Assembly: GCF_000214705.1 (NCBI RefSeq)
Contig: NC_015573.1
Span: 2,797,001-2,861,000 of the forward strand
Direction of reading: 5' to 3'
Origin: Desulfofundulus kuznetsovii DSM 6115
Lineage (GTDB): Bacteria; Bacillota; Desulfotomaculia; Desulfotomaculales; Desulfovirgulaceae
Length of the DNA: 64,000 nt
Shown: one piece after another, positions 18,514-27,247 of the stretch
Layout: the number at the start of each line of letters is the position of its first letter
Position numbering within the stretch: position 1 is the stretch's first letter
Position numbers and translations under genes: made by a program
Notes under the pieces: model-generated
Database searches by the model: none
The model's input: only the letters and a program-made list of their open reading frames with translations
Told to the model about the DNA's origin: nothing

Positions 18514-19068
18514 TTACACCGCCTTTCTGGCCTTGTAGTTTTTTGTGCCGGTGTCAATTGCCTGGACCAGTGTTTCTGGTTGCTGTGAACCAATCAGTAG
18601 AATTTCGCCGCTGGCAAGTTCCAGCTCAACACCCCGGTTGCCCCTTACGGTATACGCCCAGCCGTTTTTGTGCCAGTGAATCCCCCAACCCGCGTGCTCG
18701 AAAATTGCGTTGTAGGTGTAAACCCTGTAATTTTTTAGATTTTCAAATGGTACTGTTCGCCGAAGGAATGAAAAGTAACGGATATGAATTCCTTCGGGGT
18801 CGACCACGGTTATTAATTTAGCTGTATAAAAAAGGACAGGAAGGCCGATTACGATCAGAAGGATAAGGGGACCAAAAATTGCCAGTCCAATGTCCGACAT
18901 TGGTCTATCGCCCCAGGGAACACCCAGAACGAGCTGCTGGAACATTCCGTAACTAAAAAGGATGGCCACCAACAGGGAAACCGGCAGGAGGATGATCCAG
19001 AGCCAGATTTGCCGGAACTGCTGTACCTCCCGGTAAATTACGTCTGAGTGAAGGGTTTTCTCAATCAT
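18514..19068 (-). CDS. DUF6141-like membrane protein
   Basis: A 184-residue protein. I start at the ATG at 19068 because GGAG stands 8 bases before it; the open frame runs on upstream without family character. Two hydrophobic helices (about residues 17-37 and 56-80: IWLWIILLPVSLLVAILF and FGPLILLIVIGLPVLFYTA) precede a soluble domain with YTYNAIFEHAGWGIHWHKNG, YTVRGNRGVELELASGEILLIGSQ. This order fits the DUF6141 family, PH-like domains anchored to the membrane. Role unknown. It follows the AlbA_2 gene on the same strand but 108 bases separate them. Confidence 0.72.
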   Translation of the reverse strand: MIEKTLHSDVIYREVQQFRQIWLWIILLPVSLLVAILFSYGMFQQLVLGVPWGDRPMSDIGLAIFGPLILLIVIGLPVLFYTAKLITVVDPEGIHIRYFSFLRRTVPFENLKNYRVYTYNAIFEHAGWGIHWHKNGWAYTVRGNRGVELELASGEILLIGSQQPETLVQAIDTGTKNYKARKAV

Positions 19069-19175
19069 GCGCTCATCTCCCAATGAACCAGATCCTGCCA
19101 ACGACCCTTGGATCTCTCCCATGCGCAACTTTTCGCTTCCCCGAAGGTACAGCGCCCCGGTTGGCCCGGCAGACG

Positions 19176-20336
19176 TCATTTGAGGTAAAGGGTCAGCCAG
19201 AACTCCTCGCCTTTTTCCTCCAGCCCCGGTTCTTTGCCGACCAGGTTTTTCATCTGCCTGATGATCATGGGAATTCCCCGGCCGAGGCGGTCCACGTAGC
19301 GGAGGTTTTCCATATACTTGAGCAAAAAGGGGTTACGGGCATAGGAGGTGCCGATTTTCATTTTTTCCACCGTTACCGTATTAGGCAGGCGGCCGGGGCT
19401 GCGCACCTCAACCCGGTCGGCAAAACGGAAAACCCTTATTTTCGCGCCCGTAATGCTGTAATTGCGGTGAACGACGGCGTTCACCAGGGCTTCCCGGATC
19501 ACTACTACCGGCAGGACGTCTTTTTCCTGGCGTTTCATCTCCTGGATTTGTGCCGGCACCGCCACCGTATCCCGGACAATGGTGGCGCACCGTTCCACCA
19601 CCTCGGGAAGGGTGCCGTTAATTTCTTTTTTGTCCAGGATTTCCGTGGTTAAATCCGTCCCGCGAAAACGGGCGTAGGTGATCCCGGACTGGGGGAGGTG
19701 GCGGGCAGGTTCCTTTCCAAAGATCAGCAACCCCCCGACGGTGACGCAGAGCTGTTCCTCTGTCCCGGCCAGGATATCGGCGTTGACCAGGATGCGCCGG
19801 CGCTGTTCGGGCGGCTCTTCGAGTAGATCAAAGTAATTAAATTCCAAAAAGTAATTTCTCAGTTTAACCATGTCCAGGTCTTTTTCGGCGGTACCCGGAA
19901 CGGGAGTTATATCGTAGTGAACCATTCCGGACAACTGGAATAACCTGGCCAGGTCTTCCCTGGTGGCCAGGCGTTTCGTCGAACCAACGCGGATAAAGTA
20001 TTTTCCCGCCGCCGTCTGGTAAGGTTTATGGGCGCCTTTAGGAATTTTTAAAACGGCTACGGTTTTCCCTTCGACCTGAACTTTTTCATAAAAAGGGATG
20101 ATGGCGGGGATGACGTTATGGGAGCATATATTCATCAACCACTCTTCCACGTCTTCCCTCTGCACACCTTCAATGAAACCGTCGTCCGCCACGCCGATGA
20201 AAATGGTTCCTCCCTCCAGATTGGCAAAGGCCACGATTTCCTCGGCCAGGTGTTCGGGCCTGACGGTTTCCCGTTTGAACTCCACAGCGGAGTTTTCCCC
20301 GTTGGCGATGATTTCTAACAGTTCCCGCGCGGTCAT
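19176..20336 (-). CDS. AlbA_2 (Schlafen-like) and GHKL-ATPase domain transcriptional regulator-type protein
   Basis: A 386-residue protein. The N-terminal AlbA_2 domain (about residues 8-125) has SAVEFKRE, EIVAFANLEGGTIFIGVADDG and YFIRVGSTKRLATREDLARLFQ. The C-terminal half is a RecG-C/HATPase_c_4 type domain with VIREALVNAVVHRNYSITGAKIRVF and the GxG-like RLGRGIPMIIRQMK. The family is annotated as putative transcriptional regulators, and members also occur in defence islands. A clean helix-turn-helix is not obvious. Lies in the island between the two decayed repeats, so it may have arrived as cargo. Confidence 0.82.
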   Translation of the reverse strand: MTARELLEIIANGENSAVEFKRETVRPEHLAEEIVAFANLEGGTIFIGVADDGFIEGVQREDVEEWLMNICSHNVIPAIIPFYEKVQVEGKTVAVLKIPKGAHKPYQTAAGKYFIRVGSTKRLATREDLARLFQLSGMVHYDITPVPGTAEKDLDMVKLRNYFLEFNYFDLLEEPPEQRRRILVNADILAGTEEQLCVTVGGLLIFGKEPARHLPQSGITYARFRGTDLTTEILDKKEINGTLPEVVERCATIVRDTVAVPAQIQEMKRQEKDVLPVVVIREALVNAVVHRNYSITGAKIRVFRFADRVEVRSPGRLPNTVTVEKMKIGTSYARNPFLLKYMENLRYVDRLGRGIPMIIRQMKNLVGKEPGLEEKGEEFWLTLYLK

Positions 20337-20826
20337 GGTGAGAATTCTCCTTTTTCGCGGCAGCGATTGGCAGCGGCTGTTTATTTTCTATCCCTGGTTC
20401 TGGTATAGACAATCCTTTTGCCTTCATTAACGAGTATTATACCATGGTTGCCGATAACATTGCTACAGCTACAACGATCCGCCACCCGTTAAAAGCCGTG
20501 GAAAGTCGTTGCTGAAATAGATCAACCAGGCTTCTGGGGGGTCTTTGAACTGTGCCTGCGACCCTTGATTTTCAATCTCCAGAATTGGACCAGGGGAATT
20601 GCCCCGGCATTGCTCCCGGAACAGGGTTTCCCCGGTCGACAATTTTCCTTGTTGCCTGCGGGCAAAGCGGTTATGCCTCGAAATTTTTTTTACCCCGGGA
20701 ACCTCTCCGGAACCTTTCTCGTCTATACTTAATAAGAAGAAATGCCCCTTTGGAGGCAGGGTCTTATTCTTGTGTTTGGCCTTGCCGGGTTTGTGCTTTA
20801 CCAGCGGAATAAAATGAGGAAGGACG
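20337..20826. other. Intergenic stretch with a second decayed repeat copy
   Basis: Holds a leftward-reading fragment (about 20500-20640) with PPEAWLIYFSN that matches the fragment at 18330-18500. The 24-26 bases at 20508-20533 are nearly identical to 18384-18409. No intact gene is present; the long minus frame covering it runs antisense into the next gene and is not credible. Confidence 0.5.
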
Positions 20827-23502
20827 ATGAAGGTGATGACTAAACCCAAAATCGCGGCCTTGATTTTTGGTGTTGTGCTGGTGCTCCTCCTGGGCGCCGT
20901 TGGGGAGAGCAAAAGTCTCCGCCTGCTGTGGGCCGCTGCCGGCCAGATCCACCCTGACGCAAGCAATGCGGGAGCAAAAGCAGGAAAAGAAACCCTGCCC
21001 GCCTTAAAGGAAAAGTTGTGGCAGGCCACCGAAGCTAAAGAAAGAAACCAGGTCATTGCTTCTTTCCAGAGCCTGCCGGGCCCGGATGCCGAAGCCGCGC
21101 AGGTTCTGCTGGATTATTTAAGGGAAAAGGAGCGCACCGACGCCTGGAACATCCGCGACGCGCTGGTGAAACTGATGACCGCGGAACAGGTGGCGCAACT
21201 GGCCGAAGATCTCACCGCTTACGGAGAAGCCAATGCCAACAGGTATCTCATTCCGGTGCTCGCGGAGCGCTTAACCGACGCCCGGACGTTAACCGCGGCC
21301 GTCCTTTCTATACAGGAACTGCGGGGGTCCTCTTATCAACTGGTGAAGGCAGCCGGGCAGAGAATCTTTCCCGCTCCCGGCGATCTGACCCGGTGGCTCA
21401 CTGACGTTTACGCCCGGTTAACTGCACCTGCGGCGAAAGAAGACCTGGTTCTTGCCGCCCTCAATATGGCCCGCGAGGAGCCTCCCGGCGCCAGACGTTC
21501 GGCGCTCCTCACCTGGCTGTGGGAGGCACAGGAAAAAGAGCAGGATGCCGCCGCCCGTTCCCGGCAGCTTTTCAACCTGTATAAACTGGGCGAAGAAAGG
21601 GCGCTGGCGGCCGTCGACGAACTTTACCACCGCCTTGCTTCGGAAAAAGAAAAAGCGCACCTGATTCAGGAGGCCGGCAACGCCGCCCGCTGGGAGTTAA
21701 AAGGCGCCGCCAGGGATGCTGTCGTCCAGTGGCTGTGGAAAACGGCCGAAACGGACACTGCGCCTTTTAGCCGCCAGGAGTGCCTTTACACCCTCTATGA
21801 GCTGGGGGAAAAGGAGGCGCTGGACAAACTTGTGAAGGACATCGATAAAAACGGGATGGCTGCTTTGCCGGGCGAAGACGGCGACGCGGGTTTTAGCCGC
21901 CCGAACTGGCAGTTCTTGAAAGAGGCGGCCGGGAAATACCCGCAAAGCTACCTGGCGCGGGGCATCAAGGCTTACGAAGAGGTGCGGGGCGAACCTTACT
22001 TTGAGCTGGCGCGCCGGGAAAAATACCAGCAGGACTGGGGCGTGTATTTTTACGGTGATGAACAATACGATCCGGAGCGGGAGATCCCCGGCTGGGAAAA
22101 GTTTTTGCAGGAATTCTCCCGCCACCCGGCCGCCGACGACGCCGCCTACCGCCTGGCCCGCTGCTACGAAATCGAGGGGCGCTGGGCCGAGGCCCTGAAC
22201 ATGCTGCAAAAAGCCCGCACCTTGCCCGACGGGGACATGCGCTACCACGCCTCCGGCCGCCTGGTCTACGTCCTGGATGTGCGGATGACTGACGAGCAGT
22301 TAAAGGAACTGCCGGTGTCGGCGCTGGACCCGGCCTTGCCCCCGATGGTCTCCTATTCCCTGGCCGTCAAGCAAATCCGCCGGGATGACTACCGCCAGGC
22401 TGCCGGCGCGCTGGAAGAGATCGTGGGAAAATATAAAGAGGCCGGCAAACTTTCCAACCGGGATCTCTTGCCCCTCGGTTATTTGCCCGCCGCCTCCCGA
22501 TACGATTTCTGGGGCTCTGTAGAAAAGCAACTGACCCAGGTGAAAAAGCTGGCTGATCTCAAAGAACAGTGGGAAAAAACTCAAGATCCCGCCCGCCTGT
22601 ACGACCTGGCGGCGGCCATCTACCACGACCAGTTCCTTTACTACAACCACCTCTGGGCGGGACAGCGGCAGTGGTACAACTGGCTCGGCTATATCAACGC
22701 CACCGCCTCCGGCCGGGCGCCGGCGGAAATGGCGGCCTTTGCCCGGGAAATGATCAACTACAGCCACAGCCTCCCGTATTTCCAACAGGTTTACAGCCAT
22801 CCCGCCGCTTCCCCCGAACTAAAGGCCAGGGCGCTTTACTCCCTGGGTCTGTGCTGCATCGGCCTGGACCAGTGGGGTCAGGACGCCTGGTTTGCCTTTA
22901 CCCCCTCGGAAGTGAGACAAAAGATAATCTCCACCTACCGGCAATTCGTGAATGAATATCCGGAGAACTCCATGGCCGACGACGCGCTCCTGGTCCTGGG
23001 CGCCTACACCGGCGACGCCGGTTACCTGGAAAAAATCATTCGAGAATATCCTCAGGGCGATGCGGCTGAAAAGGCGCAAAAGCTCCTGGAGGAGATGAAA
23101 TCACCTTTTTACGTAAAAACCCGCCTTTACGGTTCGGCGGTACCCTATAAAGTGCTGGCTTCCGGGGATGCCGGGGATTTATGGCGCGAACTGGAAACCA
23201 CCGCCCCTATCCCCGAAGAAGTAACAAAGTGGGCGGCGGCCAACAGCCGGCAGCCCTTTGCGGGCTCCTTTACTTCCGGGCAGTGGCGCTATATTTTCAT
23301 CGCGGCCGGCGAAAAACCCACCGCCGGCTACAGGGTGGAGATTACCGGCATCCACGATGACGGCCGGGGCAAACTAACGGTGCATTACCGGGTTGCCGGC
23401 CCGCCGCCCGGCCGGATGGCGGCCCAGGTAATCACCCACCCTTGCGTGCTGGCCCGCATCCCGGCAGGCGGCGCGGCACCGGAGTTTCGGGAAGAGGGGT
23501 GA
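20827..23502 (+). CDS. Large exported protein with helical TPR-type repeats
   Basis: An 891-residue protein; GAGGAAGG precedes the ATG. The N-terminus has a single hydrophobic segment (IAALIFGVVLVLLLGAVGE), a signal peptide or anchor. The body is Ala/Leu/Glu-rich helical repeat: HEAT/TPR-like units in the first third, then clear TPR-type units (HPAADDAAYRLARCYEIEGRWAEALNMLQKA; ELKARALYSLGLCCIG; NSMADDALLVLGAYTGDAGYLEKII). The last 130 residues turn beta-rich. Not a known enzyme. It lies before an ECF sigma/anti-sigma pair and may be the envelope protein of that stress system, though a terminator separates them. Confidence 0.75.
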   Translation: MKVMTKPKIAALIFGVVLVLLLGAVGESKSLRLLWAAAGQIHPDASNAGAKAGKETLPALKEKLWQATEAKERNQVIASFQSLPGPDAEAAQVLLDYLREKERTDAWNIRDALVKLMTAEQVAQLAEDLTAYGEANANRYLIPVLAERLTDARTLTAAVLSIQELRGSSYQLVKAAGQRIFPAPGDLTRWLTDVYARLTAPAAKEDLVLAALNMAREEPPGARRSALLTWLWEAQEKEQDAAARSRQLFNLYKLGEERALAAVDELYHRLASEKEKAHLIQEAGNAARWELKGAARDAVVQWLWKTAETDTAPFSRQECLYTLYELGEKEALDKLVKDIDKNGMAALPGEDGDAGFSRPNWQFLKEAAGKYPQSYLARGIKAYEEVRGEPYFELARREKYQQDWGVYFYGDEQYDPEREIPGWEKFLQEFSRHPAADDAAYRLARCYEIEGRWAEALNMLQKARTLPDGDMRYHASGRLVYVLDVRMTDEQLKELPVSALDPALPPMVSYSLAVKQIRRDDYRQAAGALEEIVGKYKEAGKLSNRDLLPLGYLPAASRYDFWGSVEKQLTQVKKLADLKEQWEKTQDPARLYDLAAAIYHDQFLYYNHLWAGQRQWYNWLGYINATASGRAPAEMAAFAREMINYSHSLPYFQQVYSHPAASPELKARALYSLGLCCIGLDQWGQDAWFAFTPSEVRQKIISTYRQFVNEYPENSMADDALLVLGAYTGDAGYLEKIIREYPQGDAAEKAQKLLEEMKSPFYVKTRLYGSAVPYKVLASGDAGDLWRELETTAPIPEEVTKWAAANSRQPFAGSFTSGQWRYIFIAAGEKPTAGYRVEITGIHDDGRGKLTVHYRVAGPPPGRMAAQVITHPCVLARIPAGGAAPEFREEG

Positions 23503-23517
23503 TAAGCGCCCGAACGC

Positions 23518-23555
23518 CGGGCGAACTGACTTAAGTCAGGGCACCCGCCCTTTTT
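23518..23555 (+). terminator. Terminator after the repeat-protein gene
   Basis: GGGCG ... CGCCC stem enclosing the perfect palindrome CTGACTTAAGTCAG, followed by TTTTT. Confidence 0.65.
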
Positions 23556-23655
23556 GAAGATTTTTTAATTGAAGCGGAAAGACTCTATGGTTGAGTTCAA
23601 ATAATTTTCATGAGGTGTCAGGTATTAAAGATTAGCTTATTGCGGCCAGAAAGAA

Positions 23656-23691
23656 GCCCCCTGTTAAAGTTGGAACAGGGGCGATTTTTTT
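23656..23691 (+). terminator. Second rho-independent terminator
   Basis: CCCCTGTT / AACAGGGG stem with a 9-base loop and a TTTTTTT tract two to four bases later. It sits in the 385-base gap before the sigma factor gene; the remainder of that gap shows no gene. Confidence 0.7.
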
Positions 23692-23887
23692 AGGGGAAAA
23701 ATTGTGGATAGGGGATGGTGATGTTATTCCTTTTTTATTCGCCCCCCCTTTTTTTGTTGTAAAATCACCTGTAACCTTTTCTGGTTTTCCACCGTCTTTA
23801 TAGAATGAAAAAGAATTCTTTTTCATCCAACCCGCGCCGGATGCCATCAGGCCGGCCGGCAAAAAGTTCCTGAAGGAGAGGGGGCCC

Positions 23888-24367
23888 TTGTGGCAGGAAT
23901 TGTACCGGTTGATTTACCGCTACTTCAGCGGCCTGGGGCTGACCCGGGAAGATGCCGAGGACCTGGCCCAGGAGACGCTGGTGGCGGCCTACCTCCACCT
24001 GGACGGGGTGCGGCCGGGAAAGTTAAGGGCCTGGCTTTTCACTGTCGCCCGCCACAAGTACATTGACTGGCTACGCCGCTCCCCCAAGGGGGTGGTGCTG
24101 GTGAATTTTCCTGCGGAAGAGCTGACGGACGGGGTACGGGGTCCGGAGGAAGCCGCGCTCGCCGGGGCGGTCCGGGAGACGGTAGCGGCTGCGCTGAACC
24201 GCTTAAGCCCCCCGGAGCGGACCCTGCTGGCGCTGAAGTATAACCTGGGCCTGAACACGGAAGAGATTGCCGCCGCCCTGAAGATGAAGCCCGGCACCGT
24301 CAAGGTGAGGCTCTTCCGGGCCAGGCAGAAGTTTAAAGAGGAATACACAAAGCTCTGGGAGGGCTGA
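23888..24367 (+). CDS. ECF-type RNA polymerase sigma factor
   Basis: A 159-residue sigma factor starting at TTG 23888 after GGAGAGGGGG. Region 2 shows LTREDAEDLAQETLVAAYLHLDGVRPGKLRAWLFTVARHKYIDWLRR; region 4 shows LSPPERTLLALKYNLGLNTEEIAAALKMKPGTVKVRLFRARQKF. The next gene starts 2 bases after its stop and encodes the matching anti-sigma factor, so activity is controlled by sequestration at the membrane. Resembles SigW/SigV/YlaC-type factors of envelope stress in Bacillus; targets here unknown. Confidence 0.92.
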   Translation: MWQELYRLIYRYFSGLGLTREDAEDLAQETLVAAYLHLDGVRPGKLRAWLFTVARHKYIDWLRRSPKGVVLVNFPAEELTDGVRGPEEAALAGAVRETVAAALNRLSPPERTLLALKYNLGLNTEEIAAALKMKPGTVKVRLFRARQKFKEEYTKLWEG

Positions 24368-24369
24368 TC

Positions 24370-25374
24370 ATGACCGGAAAAGAGTTGAACATGGGCGAAA
24401 AAGAACAGGAAACTTCGGGAGGACTGGCCGGGGGCGAAAAAGAACAGTTTTTTTGGGATGAGCGGCGCTTTTTACGCCGGGTGCAGTGGCGTAGCGCTTT
24501 GCGCACGATCCTGATTGCCCTGGGGGTGACGGTGGTCAGTTTCGTGCTCCTTTTTGTGTGGACCAGGCACCTCCTGAACGAGCAGGGGAACCGGATCGAT
24601 AGTTTTTACCCCGACCTGATCCGTTACAGCACTCCGAACACCATCGCTGTCCGCGGCTCCTGGCAGGATGTGGGCTGGCTGGGGCAGCAAAGGGAATACC
24701 TCTTGGTCCGGATGGTCGGCGACCGCCCCGTTTACGTCGGCACCACCAGGGTGGAATACCAGGTCTGGGGCGGGGAAATGTTCCGGGATCCGGACCAGAC
24801 CGTGCTCCAGGTGGGGGGCCGGGAATACCTGCTGCCCGGCGCGGTCCCGCGGTTAAGGTTTTTTCACCCGGCGGTAACCCACGAACAGCTTCCCCGCCAG
24901 TTCGACCGCTTGAACGGAATACCCGCCGATAAAACGGTAGAAATGGCCCTGTCCTTCAGCCGCCTGCTCACCAGGGAAGAGATGACCGCCTTGCTTCCCG
25001 CGGGGGTGGAGCCGCTCTGGGGGGCCATTTCCGCCTACAGCAACGAGGAAATTGCGGAAGCGGGCAAGAAAAGCCCCTTTGCGGCATACAGCCTGGCACA
25101 CCGGCTGGTGGGCCTTCCCCTGGGCGGCTTCCCGGACGGGGAGGACGCGGAGCCAAGGTTTACCGAAGAAAAATTTCCCGAAGAATTGCGGCGTTTAAGC
25201 GGGATTCCCAGTTACTCTTCTGAATTGCTCAAGCGCACGGCCGATTATTTACAGCAGAACGGCATCCGCTACTACGGCCTGGTGGTTTGCGGCAAACCGG
25301 CCGACCTTTTAAAATTGCGGGATAACCCGGTGGTTTCCGCAGCCGTTGTAGGAGCGGTCGCCGGGAGGGAGTAG
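24370..25374 (+). CDS. Membrane anti-sigma factor (Sigma_reg_N / Sigma_reg_C type)
   Basis: A 334-residue protein. A cytoplasmic head of about 45 residues ends in DERRFLRRVQWRSALRTI and is followed by one membrane helix (LIALGVTVVSFVLLFVWT). The remaining 260 residues are extracytoplasmic. The order and the segment VEMALSFSRLLTREEMTALLP match the Sigma_reg_C family next to ECF sigma factors in Firmicutes. It is expected to hold the sigma factor of 23888 and release it on envelope signals. Coding ends 26 bases before the convergent gene at 25400, with no clear terminator between. Confidence 0.82.
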   Translation: MTGKELNMGEKEQETSGGLAGGEKEQFFWDERRFLRRVQWRSALRTILIALGVTVVSFVLLFVWTRHLLNEQGNRIDSFYPDLIRYSTPNTIAVRGSWQDVGWLGQQREYLLVRMVGDRPVYVGTTRVEYQVWGGEMFRDPDQTVLQVGGREYLLPGAVPRLRFFHPAVTHEQLPRQFDRLNGIPADKTVEMALSFSRLLTREEMTALLPAGVEPLWGAISAYSNEEIAEAGKKSPFAAYSLAHRLVGLPLGGFPDGEDAEPRFTEEKFPEELRRLSGIPSYSSELLKRTADYLQQNGIRYYGLVVCGKPADLLKLRDNPVVSAAVVGAVAGRE

Positions 25375-25399
25375 CGGGGGCACAGGGGATGAGCCGGCT

Positions 25400-27247
25400 T
25401 TATTCTTCCGGTTTTACCCCCTCGAAATACTGCCAGACCAGGGACTGCAGGGCCGGCGGCAGGGGTGCCCGGGACAATGACTCCCGGGCTTCGGCCTTAT
25501 ACGCGGCGTAAACCTCCCGGTAGGGACGTATGGCCCCCAGGGTGGTGGGGGACTGGTGCAGGCCCACCTGTTCACCGGCTTCACCGGGACGCACCTGCCC
25601 GGCCACCCGGGATTCCTCCCCTTTGCCTCCCAGTAAGAAGGGAGCATAGATTGTCTCCATTCCTCCGCCGGAATGACCGGCTCCCTGGCCGCCCGTCCCG
25701 TTGCCGCCGCCACCCCTGCCGCTGCCGCTACCGTCCCGCCCACCGGAACCGGTATTCTCTCCACCGCCGTTACCGCTACCGGTCCGATCTCCGGTACCCT
25801 GGCCCTGACCGGTGCCCCCGGCCCCGCTCCCACCGGCGCCGTCACCGGAACCACCACTTCCGGCAGCGCCGGTACCGGCTGCACCCCCGCCTGCCGCCCC
25901 CGGCGCACCAGTGCCTGCACCTGCCGGATTTGCGGCTCCACCGGGGTAACCGCCGGCCCCGGCCATTTCGGCCTCCGGACCGGTGGGATAGCCGGCGTTT
26001 CCGGCCATAGCCAGGGCAGATGCCGGAGCTCCGGCAGCCAGTTGCCGGGCCAGGCCGTTAAAGACGGAGGATGCCGCGGCCAGCCGGGAAGCAGCCAGGG
26101 CTGTTTCAGCCAGATCACCCAGCGCAGAGGCCAGGGCTTCACCGGCACTGTCAGAATGATTACTCTTACCGCCTCCTACTCCCCGGGAACTGCCCGCCGG
26201 GTCACCCTCTAGCACGGCCCGGGCCGCATCCCGCAGGCTCTGGCGAAGGGCAGGGGTTCTCACCGTTTCCGCTCCCTGAAACAGGGTCAGGGCCCGCTCT
26301 TCCCTTTCTTTCCCGTCAGTTGCCCCGAAGAGCTGGCGGGCCAGCTCCCGGGCTTTTGTAGCGTCTCCGTTTTTTAAAGCGGCTGCCAGGCCCATTAAAA
26401 CCCGGTCATTTTTCCGCTCCCAGAGGGCTGCCAGTTCCCGGACATCCCGGCGGGCGCCGGGGTTAAGGCCGGCCAGCAGGTCATCCAGCTTCCGGCCCGA
26501 CCGCTCCAGGCGGGTGGCCGCTTCCACCCGATCGGGGGCCCGGCTCACCGCCCGGGGAAGAGCTGCCAGCTCACGGCGCAGCTCCTCAGGAAGCAGCCCC
26601 TGCGCCCCTATCTTTAACTGCTGCACCTTTTCCACCGCCAGCCTGGATTGTCTGGCCGCCTCCGCCAGGGCCGCCCGTTCTTCACGCCGGGCGTCCCAGT
26701 GGGAAGCAAGGGGATTGGGCAGCAGGGAAAGGACGAGCAGCACCGCCGCCATCAGGCCGGCGTGCCTCCAGGGCCCGGCGGCGGGTATGACCGGGTAAAT
26801 ACGTTCCACCCTGGTACCCAGCTCACGGCAGGCGGCCAGGGATTCCCCTACCGCCGCCTGTGCCCAGGGATCCGGTAGCGACTGCCCGGCCAGGAGGCGA
26901 TAGGCGGTAACGGCACGCCCGTCCAGGCCAAGGGAATCGGCCACCCGCACCACATCCAGGGCATCGGGACGCCGCCAGGTACGCCAGGCTGTCACCAGCG
27001 CAGCCGTAATCCCCCCGGTAAGGGCAGACCATAAGCCGGGCAACCCCACCGGCAAAAGCCGCAGCAACACCAGTGAGGCAGCAGCCAGGGCCATCCCCCA
27101 CAAAAGGGCCAGCCGCAGGCTTTCCAGGAGGTAGCGGGTGTGCACCCGCCTCCCCAGCGGCGACAGGGCGTCCGCCAGGCCGGCATGAGGCCAGCCATGG
27201 CGTTTCTTTTGAAAAGACAATAATATTACGCGAATGTTATTGCTCAT
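25400..27247 (-). CDS. Membrane protein with long helical region and Gly-rich linker
   Basis: Starting at the ATG at 27247, which overlaps the stop of the permease gene as ATGA, the protein has 615 residues. Two membrane helices near the N-terminus (LALLWGMALAAASLVLLRLL; LWSALTGGITAALVTAW) and one near residue 165 (AGLMAAVLLVLSLLP) are followed by about 230 residues of charged helix. Residues about 430-545 are a low-complexity Gly/Ala/Ser segment (GSGGSGDGAGGSGAGGTG). The C-terminal 70 residues are conserved-looking (TTLGAIRPYREVYAAYKAEA). This resembles the DUF4175-like proteins found beside MoxR/ABC operons. Function unknown. Confidence 0.75.
   Translation of the reverse strand: MSNNIRVILLSFQKKRHGWPHAGLADALSPLGRRVHTRYLLESLRLALLWGMALAAASLVLLRLLPVGLPGLWSALTGGITAALVTAWRTWRRPDALDVVRVADSLGLDGRAVTAYRLLAGQSLPDPWAQAAVGESLAACRELGTRVERIYPVIPAAGPWRHAGLMAAVLLVLSLLPNPLASHWDARREERAALAEAARQSRLAVEKVQQLKIGAQGLLPEELRRELAALPRAVSRAPDRVEAATRLERSGRKLDDLLAGLNPGARRDVRELAALWERKNDRVLMGLAAALKNGDATKARELARQLFGATDGKEREERALTLFQGAETVRTPALRQSLRDAARAVLEGDPAGSSRGVGGGKSNHSDSAGEALASALGDLAETALAASRLAAASSVFNGLARQLAAGAPASALAMAGNAGYPTGPEAEMAGAGGYPGGAANPAGAGTGAPGAAGGGAAGTGAAGSGGSGDGAGGSGAGGTGQGQGTGDRTGSGNGGGENTGSGGRDGSGSGRGGGGNGTGGQGAGHSGGGMETIYAPFLLGGKGEESRVAGQVRPGEAGEQVGLHQSPTTLGAIRPYREVYAAYKAEARESLSRAPLPPALQSLVWQYFEGVKPEE

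Noticed and set aside
20469-21056. 195-codon minus frame
   Set aside because: Most of it is antisense to the large repeat-protein gene; only its last 50 codons carry the decayed repeat that is reported separately.
25414-26212. Several long frames over the Gly-rich part of the 25400 gene
   Set aside because: Low-complexity GC-rich DNA opens all frames; the products are Pro/Val or Arg/His repeats without ribosome sites.
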